64,000 nucleotides of DNA from Pseudomonas fluorescens (GCA_902825215.1 LR782234.1:3658001-3722000); one strand, 5' to 3'; counted from the stretch's first letter, positions 1-8,567 are shown. Notes: generated from the letters alone by a model not told the origin. Program-made: numbers and translations.

Positions 1-112
1 CACCGCCGAGCGTTTCGCTGACGTCGTCTTTCAACCGTTCGAAGGCTTGCCCGGCCTGGTCCTTTGAAGGTTCGTCTGCAGTGGTTCCTGCCCTGTTATC
101 TGAAGTGTTCAT
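1..112 (-). CDS. N-terminal fragment of a small hydrophilic protein, cut by window start
   Basis: Reading leftward from an ATG at 110-112, 37 codons stay open to the window edge. The visible peptide is hydrophilic (MNTSDNRAGTTADEPSK, then a charged stretch ending DVSETLGG). A GAGGG ribosome-binding site lies about 7 bases before the ATG. The composition resembles the start of small stress-related or ElaB/YqjD-like proteins, but too little is visible to assign a family. The rest lies outside the window. Confidence 0.5.
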   Translation of the reverse strand, partial: MNTSDNRAGTTADEPSKDQAGQAFERLKDDVSETLGG

Positions 113-350
113 GTGGTCCCTCGCCTTCTGAGTGAAAACGTTATGTGGGGCGACCTGACAACATTGCCCTGAGTCCCCTCATAGGAAGTGACGGAAGAGT
201 CTGGCGTGGAGTTCAACCGTTTTGATGAGCGCACCCTTTACCGATTTGCAGGTGCCGTTGGGCTAGAAAAAGCCAGTCCTGTCGAACTTGGACGAGCCTT
301 TGGCGTCCGCAGCCCCTACACTGGCGCACTGGCCTGCCGGGATAACCACC

Positions 351-1181
351 ATGAAACACGCTGCCGCCAAAAACCCAGAAAAAGCCCCGCGCTTCTGGCG
401 CGACGATGCCCTGCCCTTCATCGAGGCGCGGGCCATCGCCGATGGCCGTGAGGTCTGTTATGCACGGCATTCCCACGCGCACTTTTCCATCGGCGCGATC
501 ACCGCCGGGCGCAGCACCTATGTGCACGAGCAATCAGAGTTCGAGGTGGCCGCCGGCACGGTGGTGCTGATGAACCCTGGCGATGTGCACGCGTGCAACC
601 CGATCGATGATCAGCCGTGGTCGTACGTGATGCTGTACGCAGAGACGCCGTGGCTGAGCGATCTGCAGCAGCAGTTGGGGTTCGGTGCGCAGGGTTTTTG
701 TCGCTTTGCGGTGACTCATCTCGATGACTCGGCGCTGTTTCACGATTTGTGTGAGCTGTACGAAATCCTTGTCGACGACCGGCACGACCTGCTGCGCAAA
801 CACAGTGCAGCGGTGGAGTTTTTCAGCGATCTGCACTTGCGTCTGAACCCCGCCAGCGCGCCGTTGCGCGAGCCGAACGACAAGCTCGAACGCGCCGCTG
901 GTTTCATTCGCGAGCATTGCACCGATGCGCTGAGCCTCGACGACATTTGCACGGCGGCGCAGCTATCGCCGTCGTACCTGATCCGCGCGTTCAAACAACA
1001 TTACGGCATGACCCCCCATGCGTTCTTGATCAACCAGCGCATCCAGTTCGCCCGCGAACGCTTGCGCAGCGGCCAGTTGATTGCCGACGTCGCGCTGGCG
1101 GCCGGGTTTGCCGATCAGGCGCATTTTCAACGCGCCTTCAAACAGCATCTGGCAGCGACACCGGGGCAGTATCGCGGTTGA
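351..1181 (+). CDS. AraC-family transcriptional regulator
   Basis: 276 aa from the ATG at 351; the frame opens at 288, but the extra residues look like non-coding sequence. Residues about 20-150 form a cupin-like effector-binding domain (HAHFSIGAITAGR, then NPGDVHACNP). The last 95 residues hold the two helix-turn-helix motifs of the AraC DNA-binding domain, with LSLDDICTAAQLSPSYLIRAF and a second helix pair ending in HFQRAFKQHLAATPGQYR. A cytoplasmic regulator of this type usually binds a small molecule and activates a nearby gene. The LysE exporter at 3.0-3.6 kb is a plausible target, since AraC-LysE pairs are common in pseudomonads, but that link is inference. The following ArsR gene has its own operator. 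Confidence 0.88.
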   Translation: MKHAAAKNPEKAPRFWRDDALPFIEARAIADGREVCYARHSHAHFSIGAITAGRSTYVHEQSEFEVAAGTVVLMNPGDVHACNPIDDQPWSYVMLYAETPWLSDLQQQLGFGAQGFCRFAVTHLDDSALFHDLCELYEILVDDRHDLLRKHSAAVEFFSDLHLRLNPASAPLREPNDKLERAAGFIREHCTDALSLDDICTAAQLSPSYLIRAFKQHYGMTPHAFLINQRIQFARERLRSGQLIADVALAAGFADQAHFQRAFKQHLAATPGQYRG

Positions 1182-1205
1182 CGACTCTCGAAATCGGTCG
1201 TTGAC

Positions 1206-1225
1206 ATATCGGTAAAATCCGATAT
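1206..1225. promoter_or_regulatory. Probable ArsR-type operator upstream of the repressor gene
   Basis: A perfect inverted repeat with 7-base arms ATATCGG and CCGATAT around a 6-base spacer lies 10 bases before the repressor start codon. A near-copy of the same length lies before the quinone oxidoreductase gene (1552-1571). The pairing of the two sites with this repressor suggests autoregulation. Confidence 0.7.
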
Positions 1226-1234
1226 CTTCGCGAC

Positions 1235-1537
1235 ATGGACCTACTCGACATCTTCAAAGCACTCTCCAACCGTACTCGCCTCGAGATTCTCAAAGGCTTG
1301 AAAGACCCGGCCAACAGCTTTCCTCCTCAGGATGAAGGCGACGTGCACACGGTGGGTGTTTGCGTCAGCAGTATTCAGGAAGGCGTCGGGCTGTCGCAGT
1401 CGACGGTGTCCGATTATCTGGCGACGCTGCAACGGGCAGGTCTGGTCGAAGTCAGACGCATCGGCCAATGGACGTACTACAAGCGCAATGAAGCGGCGAT
1501 CCGTGAGCTGGCCGAGATCATCGGCAGCGAGCTGTAA
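1235..1537 (+). CDS. ArsR-family winged-helix transcriptional repressor
   Basis: 100 aa. The start [19 protein letters not shown] is the typical first helix of ArsR/SmtB repressors. The recognition helix region reads [18 protein letters not shown], followed by a beta-wing ([13 protein letters not shown]). There is one cysteine, Cys43 in VGVCVSSIQ, just before the recognition helices, and no CxC metal-binding motif. This fits a redox- or electrophile-responsive repressor better than an arsenic sensor, though that is inference. The gene is followed by a quinone oxidoreductase and a monooxygenase, and matching palindromes precede both the repressor and the oxidoreductase, so it probably controls this three-gene set. 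Confidence 0.88.
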   Translation: MDLLDIFKALSNRTRLEILKGLKDPANSFPPQDEGDVHTVGVCVSSIQEGVGLSQSTVSDYLATLQRAGLVEVRRIGQWTYYKRNEAAIRELAEIIGSEL

Positions 1538-1551
1538 TTTTTTGCCCCATG

Positions 1552-1571
1552 ATATCGAGATTTCCCGATAT
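1552..1571. promoter_or_regulatory. Second ArsR-type operator, before the quinone oxidoreductase
   Basis: Arms ATATCG and CGATAT, total length 20 bases, match the operator at 1206-1225 in both arms and spacing; the flanking base pair (G before, C after) extends the symmetry. It lies between the repressor stop and the oxidoreductase ATG at 1599, so the oxidoreductase probably has its own regulated promoter. Confidence 0.65.
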
Positions 1572-1598
1572 CCCTTTTTACCGAAACGAGGAAATGCA

Positions 1599-2603
1599 AT
1601 GAAAGCGATGATGCTTGAATCATTTGGCGGCCCGGAATCGTTCGAACTGCGCGACGTTCCCAAGCCCGTCCCCAACGCTGGCGAAGTACTGGTGCGAGTC
1701 CACGCCACCTCCATCAACCCTCTGGATTATCAGGTTCGGCGCGGCGACTATCCCGACCTTGTGCCGCTTCCGGCCATCAGCGGTCACGACGTCTCCGGCG
1801 TGGTCGAAGCAGTCGGGCCGGGCGTTACGGCTTTCGCGCCGGGCGACGAGGTCTGGTACACCCCGCAGATTTTCGCCGGGCCTGGCAGTTACGCCGAGTA
1901 CCACGTTGCCGCACAAACTATCGTGGCCAGGAAGCCGAAAACGCTGAGCCATCTCGAAGCGGCCAGTCTCAGCCTGGTCGGGGGCACGGCGTGGGAAGCG
2001 CTGGTGGTCCGGGCGGCGCTCAGGGTCGGTGAAAGCGTGCTGATTCATGGCGGTGCCGGCGGCGTCGGGCATGTTGCGATCCAACTGGCCAAAGCCATGG
2101 GCGCGAAAGTTTTCACCACCGTACGCGAAGCCAACTTCGAGTTCGCGCGGCGCATGGGGGCCGATGTGCTGATCGATTACGAGAAGGAGGACTACATCGA
2201 AGCCATCCTGCGCGAAACCGGCGGGCATGGCGTCGATGTGGTGTTCGACACCATCGGCGGCGACACCCTGGCACGCAGCCCCGACGCGCTCGCGCAACTG
2301 GGCCGGGTGGTAACGATCGTCGATATCGCCCAGCCACAGAACGTGATCCAGGCCTGGGGCAAAAATGCCAGTTTCCACTTCGTGTTCACCCGCCAGAACC
2401 GCGGCAAGCTCGATGAATTGAGCGCACTGGTCGAACGCGGTCAATTGCGCCCGCATGTCGGCGCGGTCTATTCGCTGGCTGACCTGGGACTCGCCCACGC
2501 GCGGCTGGAAAGCCGCAACAACGGGATGCTGGGCAAGATCGCGATTGCCGTCGAGCCATCCGTACTCGCCGATGCGCCCTCCACCCCACAGCACTCACTT
2601 TAA
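1599..2603 (+). CDS. Zinc-independent quinone oxidoreductase / medium-chain dehydrogenase
   Basis: 334 aa from ATG 1599 ([17 protein letters not shown]), preceded by an ACGAGGAAA ribosome-binding site. The N-terminal GroES-like domain lacks the cysteine cluster that holds structural zinc in alcohol dehydrogenases. The Rossmann nucleotide-binding loop is visible at about residue 150 ([21 protein letters not shown]). This is the QOR subgroup of the MDR superfamily, which reduces quinones or activated alkenes with NADPH in the cytoplasm. The gene sits between an ArsR-type repressor and an antibiotic biosynthesis monooxygenase gene, a common grouping for quinone or electrophile detoxification. 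The exact substrate cannot be read from the sequence. Confidence 0.87.
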   Translation: MKAMMLESFGGPESFELRDVPKPVPNAGEVLVRVHATSINPLDYQVRRGDYPDLVPLPAISGHDVSGVVEAVGPGVTAFAPGDEVWYTPQIFAGPGSYAEYHVAAQTIVARKPKTLSHLEAASLSLVGGTAWEALVVRAALRVGESVLIHGGAGGVGHVAIQLAKAMGAKVFTTVREANFEFARRMGADVLIDYEKEDYIEAILRETGGHGVDVVFDTIGGDTLARSPDALAQLGRVVTIVDIAQPQNVIQAWGKNASFHFVFTRQNRGKLDELSALVERGQLRPHVGAVYSLADLGLAHARLESRNNGMLGKIAIAVEPSVLADAPSTPQHSL

Positions 2604-2613
2604 GGGGAACGTC

Positions 2614-2922
2614 ATGGTTTACGAGATCGCTGTGCTACCGGTTCAGAAGCAACACGTCGAGCACTTCCGACAGGCCTTCGCCGAGGTCGCGCCCCTGCTC
2701 CGCCGCGCCAGGGGTTATGGTGGGCACATGCTCGCGCAAGGAATTGAAACGCCCGAGCGCTTCAATCTGATCGTGCGCTGGCAGTCGCTCGAGGATCACA
2801 CGCCGGGCTTTGAAGCCAGTGAGGATCATCGATTGTTCATGCTGGGGCTGGAGCAATATTTTTCCGAAGAGCCGACGGTGTATCACATGGAAGGCGCGGC
2901 GTTTGAGTTGCCGTTCATGTGA
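2614..2922 (+). CDS. Antibiotic biosynthesis monooxygenase (ABM) domain protein
   Basis: 102 aa, starting 10 bases after the oxidoreductase stop with a TAAGGGGAAC ribosome-binding site, so it is likely cotranscribed. The sequence has the small ferredoxin-like ABM fold pattern: VYEIAVLPVQKQHVEHFRQAF, a central RWQSLEDH segment, then a helix with DHRLFMLGLEQYF. ABM-domain proteins include quinol monooxygenases and heme-degrading enzymes. Next to a quinone oxidoreductase, a quinol/quinone redox cycle like E. coli YgiN-MdaB is plausible but unproven. A REP hairpin follows the stop. Confidence 0.8.
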   Translation: MVYEIAVLPVQKQHVEHFRQAFAEVAPLLRRARGYGGHMLAQGIETPERFNLIVRWQSLEDHTPGFEASEDHRLFMLGLEQYFSEEPTVYHMEGAAFELPFM

Positions 2923-2940
2923 GATTGAACACCAATCCCT

Positions 2941-3028
2941 GTAGGAGCGAGCCTGCTCGCGATGGCGGTCTTTCAGTCGCAAGCATAATTGACTGGAAGT
3001 ACGCTTTCGCGAGCAGGCTCGCTCCTAC
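2941..3028. repeat. REP hairpin pair, class A
   Basis: Inverted copies of GAGCGAGCCTGCTCGCGA face each other across a short spacer, with GTAGGAG and CTCCTAC at the outer ends. It lies between the convergent ABM and LysE genes. This is the classical Pseudomonas REP doublet. Confidence 0.85.
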
Positions 3029-3035
3029 AATGGGG

Positions 3036-3623
3036 TTACGGTAGCAGCAGGTAGATTGCGCTCAATGCCAACAACCCGGCCATGGTCCGATTGAACCAGC
3101 GCATCCCCTTGGCGTTGTTCAGATACCCGCGCAAAAACGTCCCCGCATACGCCCAGCAGCCGACCGACAGATAACAGACCACCAGATACACCGCCGCAAA
3201 CTGCCAGACCAACCGCGCCTCGCCATCGGCAACAAACGCACCCATGCCCGCCACACAGGCCAGCCAGGCTTTGGGGTTGAGCCATTGCATGGCCGCCCCG
3301 TAGAGCATCGACGGCGCCCGCCCTGTATCGGCGGCGTTGAGCCGTCCGTCATCGCTGGCCAGTTTCCAGGCCATGAACAGCAAAAACCCAACACCGGCCC
3401 ATTGCACCACGCGGGTCATGAACGGCCAGCGCTGCAAAACCTCATGCAAACCCAGCCCCATCAACACCAGCAACAACACAAACCCCAACGTCGCCCCGGC
3501 GACATGCCGCTGACTGGCACGAAACCCATACTGCGCCCCCGAACTCAACGCCACGATATTCACCGGCCCCGGCGTGATGGAAGCGGCCAGCGCAAACGCC
3601 GCCATCGAAACAATCAGACTCAT
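3036..3623 (-). CDS. LysE/RhtB-family amino-acid exporter
   Basis: 195 aa, about six hydrophobic helices. The family signature near the N-terminus is clear (ITPGPVNIVALSSGAQYGF), followed by a second helix with GATLGFVLLLVLMGLGL. LysE-type proteins export amino acids or their derivatives across the inner membrane. Length and hydropathy match the family. It is convergent with the quinone oxidoreductase operon. The AraC regulator at 351-1181 may control it, but no shared operator was identified. Confidence 0.87.
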   Translation of the reverse strand: MSLIVSMAAFALAASITPGPVNIVALSSGAQYGFRASQRHVAGATLGFVLLLVLMGLGLHEVLQRWPFMTRVVQWAGVGFLLFMAWKLASDDGRLNAADTGRAPSMLYGAAMQWLNPKAWLACVAGMGAFVADGEARLVWQFAAVYLVVCYLSVGCWAYAGTFLRGYLNNAKGMRWFNRTMAGLLALSAIYLLLP

Positions 3624-3760
3624 CGCACACCTGCTTCAAAACGAGGAACAAGGGGCTCACCTTAGTTAGCGCCGATCGGCGGGTATTGAAGAAAATTACC
3701 TTTTTTGGCTGCAAATCTGTCATCAGGTGTTCGCTACATTCCGCGCCGGGCACGAACATT

Positions 3761-3847
3761 GTGGGAGCGAGCCTGCTCGCGAAAGCGGTGGGTCAGGCAA
3801 TAAATGAATTGCTGTGAAAACGCCTTCGCGAGCAGGCTCGCTCCCAC
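3761..3847. repeat. REP hairpin pair, class A
   Basis: GTGGGAGCGAGCCTGCTCGC and its inverted copy flank a 40-odd base spacer, in the gap upstream of the LysE gene. Confidence 0.85.
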
Positions 3848-3997
3848 ATTTTCGATTTGCGTGAATTCGGCAGAGATGGATTGGCTGTTAGTCCGTCATC
3901 GCCTGCAGGCAAGCTCCCACAGGGGCCGAGCGCAACCATGAGGCCGAGTGTCAGCTCGCCTGCTTTTGATCTTGATGGCGACGCTGAAGATCAAAAG

Positions 3998-4146
3998 CCC
4001 CTCACCCTAGCCCTCTCCCGGAGGGAGAGGGAACTGACCGGGGTGGATGTGAGAGATACGCCAACATGGGGTACCGAGTTGAACACAGGTTTTGAACAGC
4101 CCACAAATCGGCTCCCTCTCCCTCGGGAGAGGGCTGGGGTGAGGGG
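3998..4146. repeat. Class C intergenic element (CCCTCACCC-type inverted ends)
   Basis: Starts with CCCCTCACCCTAGCCCTCTC and ends with the inverted form (GAGAGGGCTGGGGTGAGGGG). Each end also contains an internal small hairpin (CTCTCCCGGAGGGAGAG type). The core carries CGGCTCCCTCTCCC, shared with other copies in this window at 19.9, 27.7, 34.8 and 51.7 kb. Confidence 0.75.
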
Positions 4147-4199
4147 CAGCCACACCACAAATCCCAAGCCAACCCCCCGCTTCTAACCACTCAACAATG

Positions 4200-4553
4200 A
4201 GCGTTAGCTCGCGTGCTCTTGATCTTGATCTTGATCTTGCCTAACCGGCGACATCGGAAGGCTGAGTGGAGGGATTGATCCGGGCGTGGGAGCGCAGCGA
4301 CCGTACGACGAAGTCGTACACAGCGGAAGGAGGTGCAGCGAAGCAAACCGTAGCCGCTGCGCCCGGATCGATCCCGGAGCGAAGGAACCCGAGCCTGCGA
4401 GGGCCGAACGCAGGAGCAAGCCTTTTTGGGTACTTTTTCGGCGTCTGGAAAAAGTGCCTCGCCGTAAGGGCGAAACCGCCAGCCGCCGTTACCGCAGCAA
4501 CGGATATGCACCCAATACCCAAACCCCAAACCCCAAAGATCAAACCCCAAAGA
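4200..4553. other. Gap with short tandem repeat and a pseudomonad-type recurrent non-coding block
   Basis: At 4217-4239 the hexamer TCTTGA is repeated three times and followed by TCTTG. From about 4262 to 4520 the sequence carries blocks I recall from other Pseudomonas intergenic regions (GGAGCGCAGCGACCGTACGA, AGCAAGCCTTTTTGGGTAC, CGCCGTAAGGGCGAAACC). Open frames cross it, but they have no ribosome-binding site and arginine/serine-rich shadow-like composition, so I do not call a gene. Recognition of the block is from memory, not a search. Confidence 0.4.
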
Positions 4554-6791
4554 TCAAGCCACCCGCGGCACCGTAAACCGAAACTCACTCCCCCGCCCCG
4601 GCTCACTCTCGGCAACGATCCGCCCACCATGGGCCTCAACGATCCCCTGAGTGATATACAACCCCAGCCCCGTCCCCGTCGGATTGCCCTCTTTCACCGT
4701 CCAGTACCGATCAAACACATGCGGCAAATGCTCCTTCGGAATCCCCTCACCGCTATCACGCACCGTAAAGACAATCTCGTCGCCCACCGTCGTCGCATGC
4801 ACACCCACAGTCCCCAGCCGCGGCGTGAACTTGATCGCATTGCCGACCAGATTCGACAACACCTGAAACAACCGCTCGGGGTCGGCATGAATCCGCAGAT
4901 CCGGATCAGCCTCAAAGGAAATGCTGATGTCCTTGTCCTGCGCCAACGGCGTCAGTAGCGACTGCGCCTCTTCGAAGATATGCACGACTTCCAGCGGCTG
5001 CGGGCTGATGGTGTAGCGCCCGGCATCGATTTTCGAGGTGTCGAGCAAATCTTCCAGCAGCGTATTCATCCGCGCCGTGGCCTGCTGCATGGTGTCGATC
5101 GCCGTGGAGATGCGCCGCGACGTATGCGCGCCGTCCGAGCTGAAGGCTTTCTGCATCATCCCGCAGAGCATCGAGATCACCGTCATCGGGTTGCGCAGGT
5201 CGTGGGACACCACCGCTACCAGTTCCTCACGGGCGCGCACCGCTTCCTGTTCGCGGCGCACTTGCCGTGCGAGGTCGTTTTCCAGTGCGGAGCGGCGCAG
5301 ATCGTTGGCGGCGAACAGGTCGCCGTGGCTCCACTTCACCGAAATCCCGGCCATCTCGACTTTCCAGATCTCGAACGAGGTGCGCGGACGCAAGCGCAGG
5401 CCGGCATCGGAGTTTTCCAGGTCCAGCGGTTTGCGCGGGTCACCGCTCCAACTGATGTTTTCCTTGGCCTCCGGGCGGAACCACAGCACGCCGTTCTCTA
5501 CCGGTTTGGGCAGGCTCAGCGCCAGCACCCCGCTGGCCACCTGCTGATACTGCGCAGCAGGTGGGTAGACGCTGGACAGATGATGGCTGGCGAACACCGG
5601 CTCGCCGCGTTCCTGCAGCCATTTGTGCAGCGCGCGAATGTCTTCCGGTTCCGGGCAGTTACCGTAACGGTGCAACTGCTTGTCTTCGATGATCGCGATG
5701 CCGCCGGCGCCGGTCAGCGCCATCAATCTTTCAGGCTGTTGCGCCAGGCCATCGAAAACGTTTTGCGGCGAATCGATCATCGCCTGATTGAGCTGTGCCA
5801 GTGCTTCGAGCTTTTCGTCGCGCTGGCGGCTCAGTTCCAGCGCTTCCATCGCGCTGATCTGCAGCGACAGCACCTGGCCGATGGTCTGGCAGGCCATGCG
5901 CAATTCGTGAGGCACGTGCAGTGGCTGGCGATTGCCGCAGCTGATCAGGCCCCAGAGTCGGTCACCCTTGAGCAAGGAAATGCTCATCGACGACAACACG
6001 CCCATATTCTTCATGTACTGGCAATGAATCGGCGAGACGCTGCGCAGCGTGGCGAAACTCAGGTCCAGCGGTTGCTGGGTGTCCGGGCGCAGCTTTGGCA
6101 CCAGCGGCACCGGCTGGTAATCGGCATTGGGGATGATCCGCAGCCAATTGGTGCGGTACAGCTCGCGGGCCTGCTCGGGAATGTCCGAGGCCGGGAAAAA
6201 CAGGCCGTTGAACACTTCCATCGATGGATCGGAGGCCTCGGCGATGACCTGACCGTGGCCCTCCTCCTCGAACCGGTAGATCAGCACCCGGTCGTAACCG
6301 GTCATCGCCTGGATTTCCTTGACGCTGATGTCGTACAGCGCCTGCAACGACGTGGCCGCTTGCAGGCGTTGCAGCATGCGCCCCAGATGGGTTTTGACCC
6401 CGGCGACGTTGCGCGGCTGGAAGTTCTCGACGTGGATTTCCAGCTCCAGAATCAGCACGCCTTGGTGGCGGTGCAGCAAACCCTCGAACGCGGTGCCGTT
6501 GAGGCGAAAGTACAACGGAGGCGCATCGGCCTGCACATCGCGTTGCAGCGCCTCAAGCACCTGTGCGCTGTGCTCGAGACCAATCAGCTCGTGCAGCGGC
6601 TGGCCGATCAATGGCTCTGGCGCGCGGCCGAGCAAGGTTTCGACGTTGGCGCTGACCTGAATGATCTGCAGCGCGGGCTCGCTCAGGGTCAGCAGCAGGC
6701 CGTGGGGCTGAATCGCCCCGGGAAACCGGATCGGCTCGTCGGCACAGTTGGCCAGGAGTTCTTCAAAGGCTTGTTTGTCTTGCGGGGTCAT
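4554..6791 (-). CDS. bphP: Bacteriophytochrome histidine kinase
   Basis: 745 aa. The biliverdin-attachment cysteine is Cys16 in ANCADEPIRFPGAIQPHG, before the PAS domain. The GAF domain contains the chromophore-pocket motif FPASDIPEQAR, followed by a PHY region to about residue 490. The kinase half has the H-box VVSHDLRNPMTVIS (about residue 520), the N-box NLVGNAIKFTP, the G1 box DSGEGIP and the G2 box GTGLGLYI. It senses red/far-red light through biliverdin and autophosphorylates on histidine. The start ATG (6789-6791) overlaps the stop of the heme oxygenase gene by the ATGA arrangement, so synthesis of apoprotein and chromophore is coupled. No response regulator gene lies next to it; its partner must be elsewhere. 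Starting upstream at 6818 is unlikely. Confidence 0.95.
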   Translation of the reverse strand: MTPQDKQAFEELLANCADEPIRFPGAIQPHGLLLTLSEPALQIIQVSANVETLLGRAPEPLIGQPLHELIGLEHSAQVLEALQRDVQADAPPLYFRLNGTAFEGLLHRHQGVLILELEIHVENFQPRNVAGVKTHLGRMLQRLQAATSLQALYDISVKEIQAMTGYDRVLIYRFEEEGHGQVIAEASDPSMEVFNGLFFPASDIPEQARELYRTNWLRIIPNADYQPVPLVPKLRPDTQQPLDLSFATLRSVSPIHCQYMKNMGVLSSMSISLLKGDRLWGLISCGNRQPLHVPHELRMACQTIGQVLSLQISAMEALELSRQRDEKLEALAQLNQAMIDSPQNVFDGLAQQPERLMALTGAGGIAIIEDKQLHRYGNCPEPEDIRALHKWLQERGEPVFASHHLSSVYPPAAQYQQVASGVLALSLPKPVENGVLWFRPEAKENISWSGDPRKPLDLENSDAGLRLRPRTSFEIWKVEMAGISVKWSHGDLFAANDLRRSALENDLARQVRREQEAVRAREELVAVVSHDLRNPMTVISMLCGMMQKAFSSDGAHTSRRISTAIDTMQQATARMNTLLEDLLDTSKIDAGRYTISPQPLEVVHIFEEAQSLLTPLAQDKDISISFEADPDLRIHADPERLFQVLSNLVGNAIKFTPRLGTVGVHATTVGDEIVFTVRDSGEGIPKEHLPHVFDRYWTVKEGNPTGTGLGLYITQGIVEAHGGRIVAESEPGRGSEFRFTVPRVA

Positions 6792-7402
6792 GCCAGCACC
6801 TCCCGGCGCTCGAGCCACTGCTCGAAACAGCTGAATGTAGTTTGCGCAGCGCGGACGACGGCTGCACGTTCGGCAGCGTCCATGGGCCGGCTGCCGAGGT
6901 ATTCGATGAAATCGCGCCAGCGGCGCCCGGTGGCCGCGCCGTAGACATCGAGAAAGGCCGCGCCGTTATCGGCTTCCAGGCCCAACCGGGCAGCGATTTC
7001 GCGGCGCAGAATCTGCCCGCCGAGGGTCGCGCCTTCCAGTACATACAACACGCCGAGGCAGGCGGCGCTGGAATCGATGCGCGGCAATTCAGCGCATAGC
7101 GGCAGATTTGCCAGCGAATCATCCGTGGCGCTTAGCGCTTGCAGGTCGGCGCGCAGGGTTGCGGTCTTGAGGCGTGGCGTCAGATCGAAGTCGTCCGGAA
7201 TAGCGTTGCTGGCTTGCAGGGCCTGTTCCACCGGCAGATAAAAGCCGTAATAGGCCTGCATCAGGCGCTCGAAAGCCGGGGTATCAAGGGTGTCGGAGAA
7301 AAAAGGAAGGCGTTTTTCCAGTGCGATGTGCAGTTCGGCAGTGCCGGCCCGCAAATCCTGCAGCACCGGTGGCACATAAACCTCACGGGCCTTTGCTTGC
7401 AT
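6788..7402 (-). CDS. bphO: Biliverdin-producing heme oxygenase
   Basis: 204 aa from ATG 7402 (MQAKAREVYVPPVLQDL); the frame is open upstream to 7591, but the extra part is proline/charge-rich and unlike the family. The proximal heme ligand is His25 in ELHIALEKRLPFF. The distal helix region reads LGVLYVLEGATLGGQIL, as in HemO/BphO enzymes. The enzyme opens heme to biliverdin, iron and CO, supplying the chromophore for the phytochrome encoded immediately downstream with a 4-base overlap. The regulator-less pair implies light sensing rather than iron uptake. Upstream ribosome-binding signal is weak (AAGAG). Confidence 0.92.
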   Translation of the reverse strand: MQAKAREVYVPPVLQDLRAGTAELHIALEKRLPFFSDTLDTPAFERLMQAYYGFYLPVEQALQASNAIPDDFDLTPRLKTATLRADLQALSATDDSLANLPLCAELPRIDSSAACLGVLYVLEGATLGGQILRREIAARLGLEADNGAAFLDVYGAATGRRWRDFIEYLGSRPMDAAERAAVVRAAQTTFSCFEQWLERREVLA

Positions 7403-7660
7403 GTAGATCGCTCTTGGTGGGGCCGCCTGGGGCCATTCGGGGTCGGCGTAACGTGCGACGAATTTATCACGGCGCGCGCCAAAACTGCCTGCCGGGCCAG
7501 TTTTTTCTGCCGCCCGGTTACCCTCTGACGGGTTCAGAGTGGCGCCGAACGGGAAAAGTTCGCCCGGCGCCACAGGTTCCATCGATCCCACCGATCACGG
7601 TGCGATAGCGCAATCGCTGCCCAAATCGCTTGCACCGCATCAAATCGGCATTGTCGCCGC

Positions 7661-7939
7661 TCAATCGGCGCTGTCGTTGGTTTGCAGGCTGGGGTCGCCG
7701 TTGGCCGGAATGCTGCTGTCGACACTTTGCGTGTCCTTGCTGGCCTTCTCTGCCCCCGGATAGCCGGGTAAACCGCGGGTGTCGGCGGGCGTCATCACCT
7801 CGTCGGTGTCACGCGCATGGTCCCAGTCAGTCGTCGCATTCGGATCCTCATCGCGCCCGGCGGTGCCGAGCACGAAGCCATCGTCGTTCGGGTTGAGGGT
7901 TTCTTCGAGCGGCTTGTCGGTGCTGGATGGGTGGTTCAT
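7661..7939 (-). CDS. Small acidic hypothetical protein
   Basis: 92 aa from ATG 7939, preceded by a strong GGAGGCAGCC ribosome-binding site. The protein is hydrophilic, rich in Asp, Thr, Pro and Ser, with no cysteine, no signal peptide and no membrane helix (MNHPSSTDKPLEETLNPN..., ending PSLQTNDSAD). It looks intrinsically disordered. I do not recognise a function. It stands alone, on the same strand as bphO but 258 bases upstream of it. Confidence 0.65.
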   Translation of the reverse strand: MNHPSSTDKPLEETLNPNDDGFVLGTAGRDEDPNATTDWDHARDTDEVMTPADTRGLPGYPGAEKASKDTQSVDSSIPANGDPSLQTNDSAD

Positions 7940-8044
7940 GGCTGCCTCCAGAAAAGTCGTGAGCGGACTTGTTTCGAATGCCCAAGGCTGCTGGAGTGCG
8001 ATGGAAAAGACCAACGGTGCCTGCTCTCGACGACCTGCGCTGAA

Positions 8045-8458
8045 TCAGGCTTCGCTCGGCCCCTTGAGCTCAACCTGATTGCCGTCCGGGTCAAAGCAAT
8101 ACAGCGACAGGCCGTAACCCTCGGCGCCGAAGCGTCGGGCGGCTTTCTCCACGATCAGGCCGCAGGCTTGCAAGTGAACGGTCAGTGCCGTTTCGTCGAA
8201 CGGTTCGATGCGCAGGCAGAAATGATCGACGTTGCGCCGCTCCGCCCCTGCTGCGCCGCCGCCCTTGCGGCCCAGTTCGCCTTGCAGGTCGACCAGATCG
8301 ATCATCGAGCTGCCGGCGCGCAGGTGCACCAGGCCCAGCGGTGGGTTATGACGGACCACTTCGGCGCCGAATACCCGGGCGTAGAAGTCGATGCTGCGTT
8401 GCAGATCGGCGACGCGCAGCACAATGTGATCGATGCGCTGGATGGTGAACGGTGGCAT
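8045..8458 (-). CDS. VOC-superfamily (glyoxalase/bleomycin resistance-like) protein
   Basis: 137 aa with a single vicinal-oxygen-chelate domain of paired beta-alpha-beta-beta-beta modules. Likely metal ligands are the His in RIDHIVLRVADLQRS, the His in NVDHFCLRIEPFD and the Glu in DPDGNQVELKG. The C-terminal motif YCFDPDGNQVE is typical of this subfamily, often labelled 'virulence protein'. The substrate is unknown. It is divergent from ada, with about 110 bases between the starts. Confidence 0.85.
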   Translation of the reverse strand: MPPFTIQRIDHIVLRVADLQRSIDFYARVFGAEVVRHNPPLGLVHLRAGSSMIDLVDLQGELGRKGGGAAGAERRNVDHFCLRIEPFDETALTVHLQACGLIVEKAARRFGAEGYGLSLYCFDPDGNQVELKGPSEA

Positions 8459-8567
8459 GGCGTTGATTCCTCACAAGCGGCGATGGGGTCATTGTGGTGC
8501 AGATCGAAAAAAATTCACTGTCGATTTTTCGGTGGAGTCATCGACAAAGCGGTTTTACTCTCAGCCC

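Noticed and set aside
1235..1537. Arsenic-responsive repressor with an ars operon
   Set aside because: No metal-binding cysteine pair and no arsenate reductase or pump genes nearby.
2941..3847. Spaced inverted repeats considered as a CRISPR array
   Set aside because: The repeats are palindromic REP doublets in inverted orientation, dispersed across the window with variable spacing, not direct repeats with uniform spacers; no cas genes are present.
4980..6944. Long open frame on the plus strand opposite bphP (over 600 codons)
   Set aside because: It is antisense to a clear phytochrome kinase. Its composition is Arg/His/Gln-rich as expected for the complement of GC-rich coding sequence, and it has no ribosome-binding site or domain.
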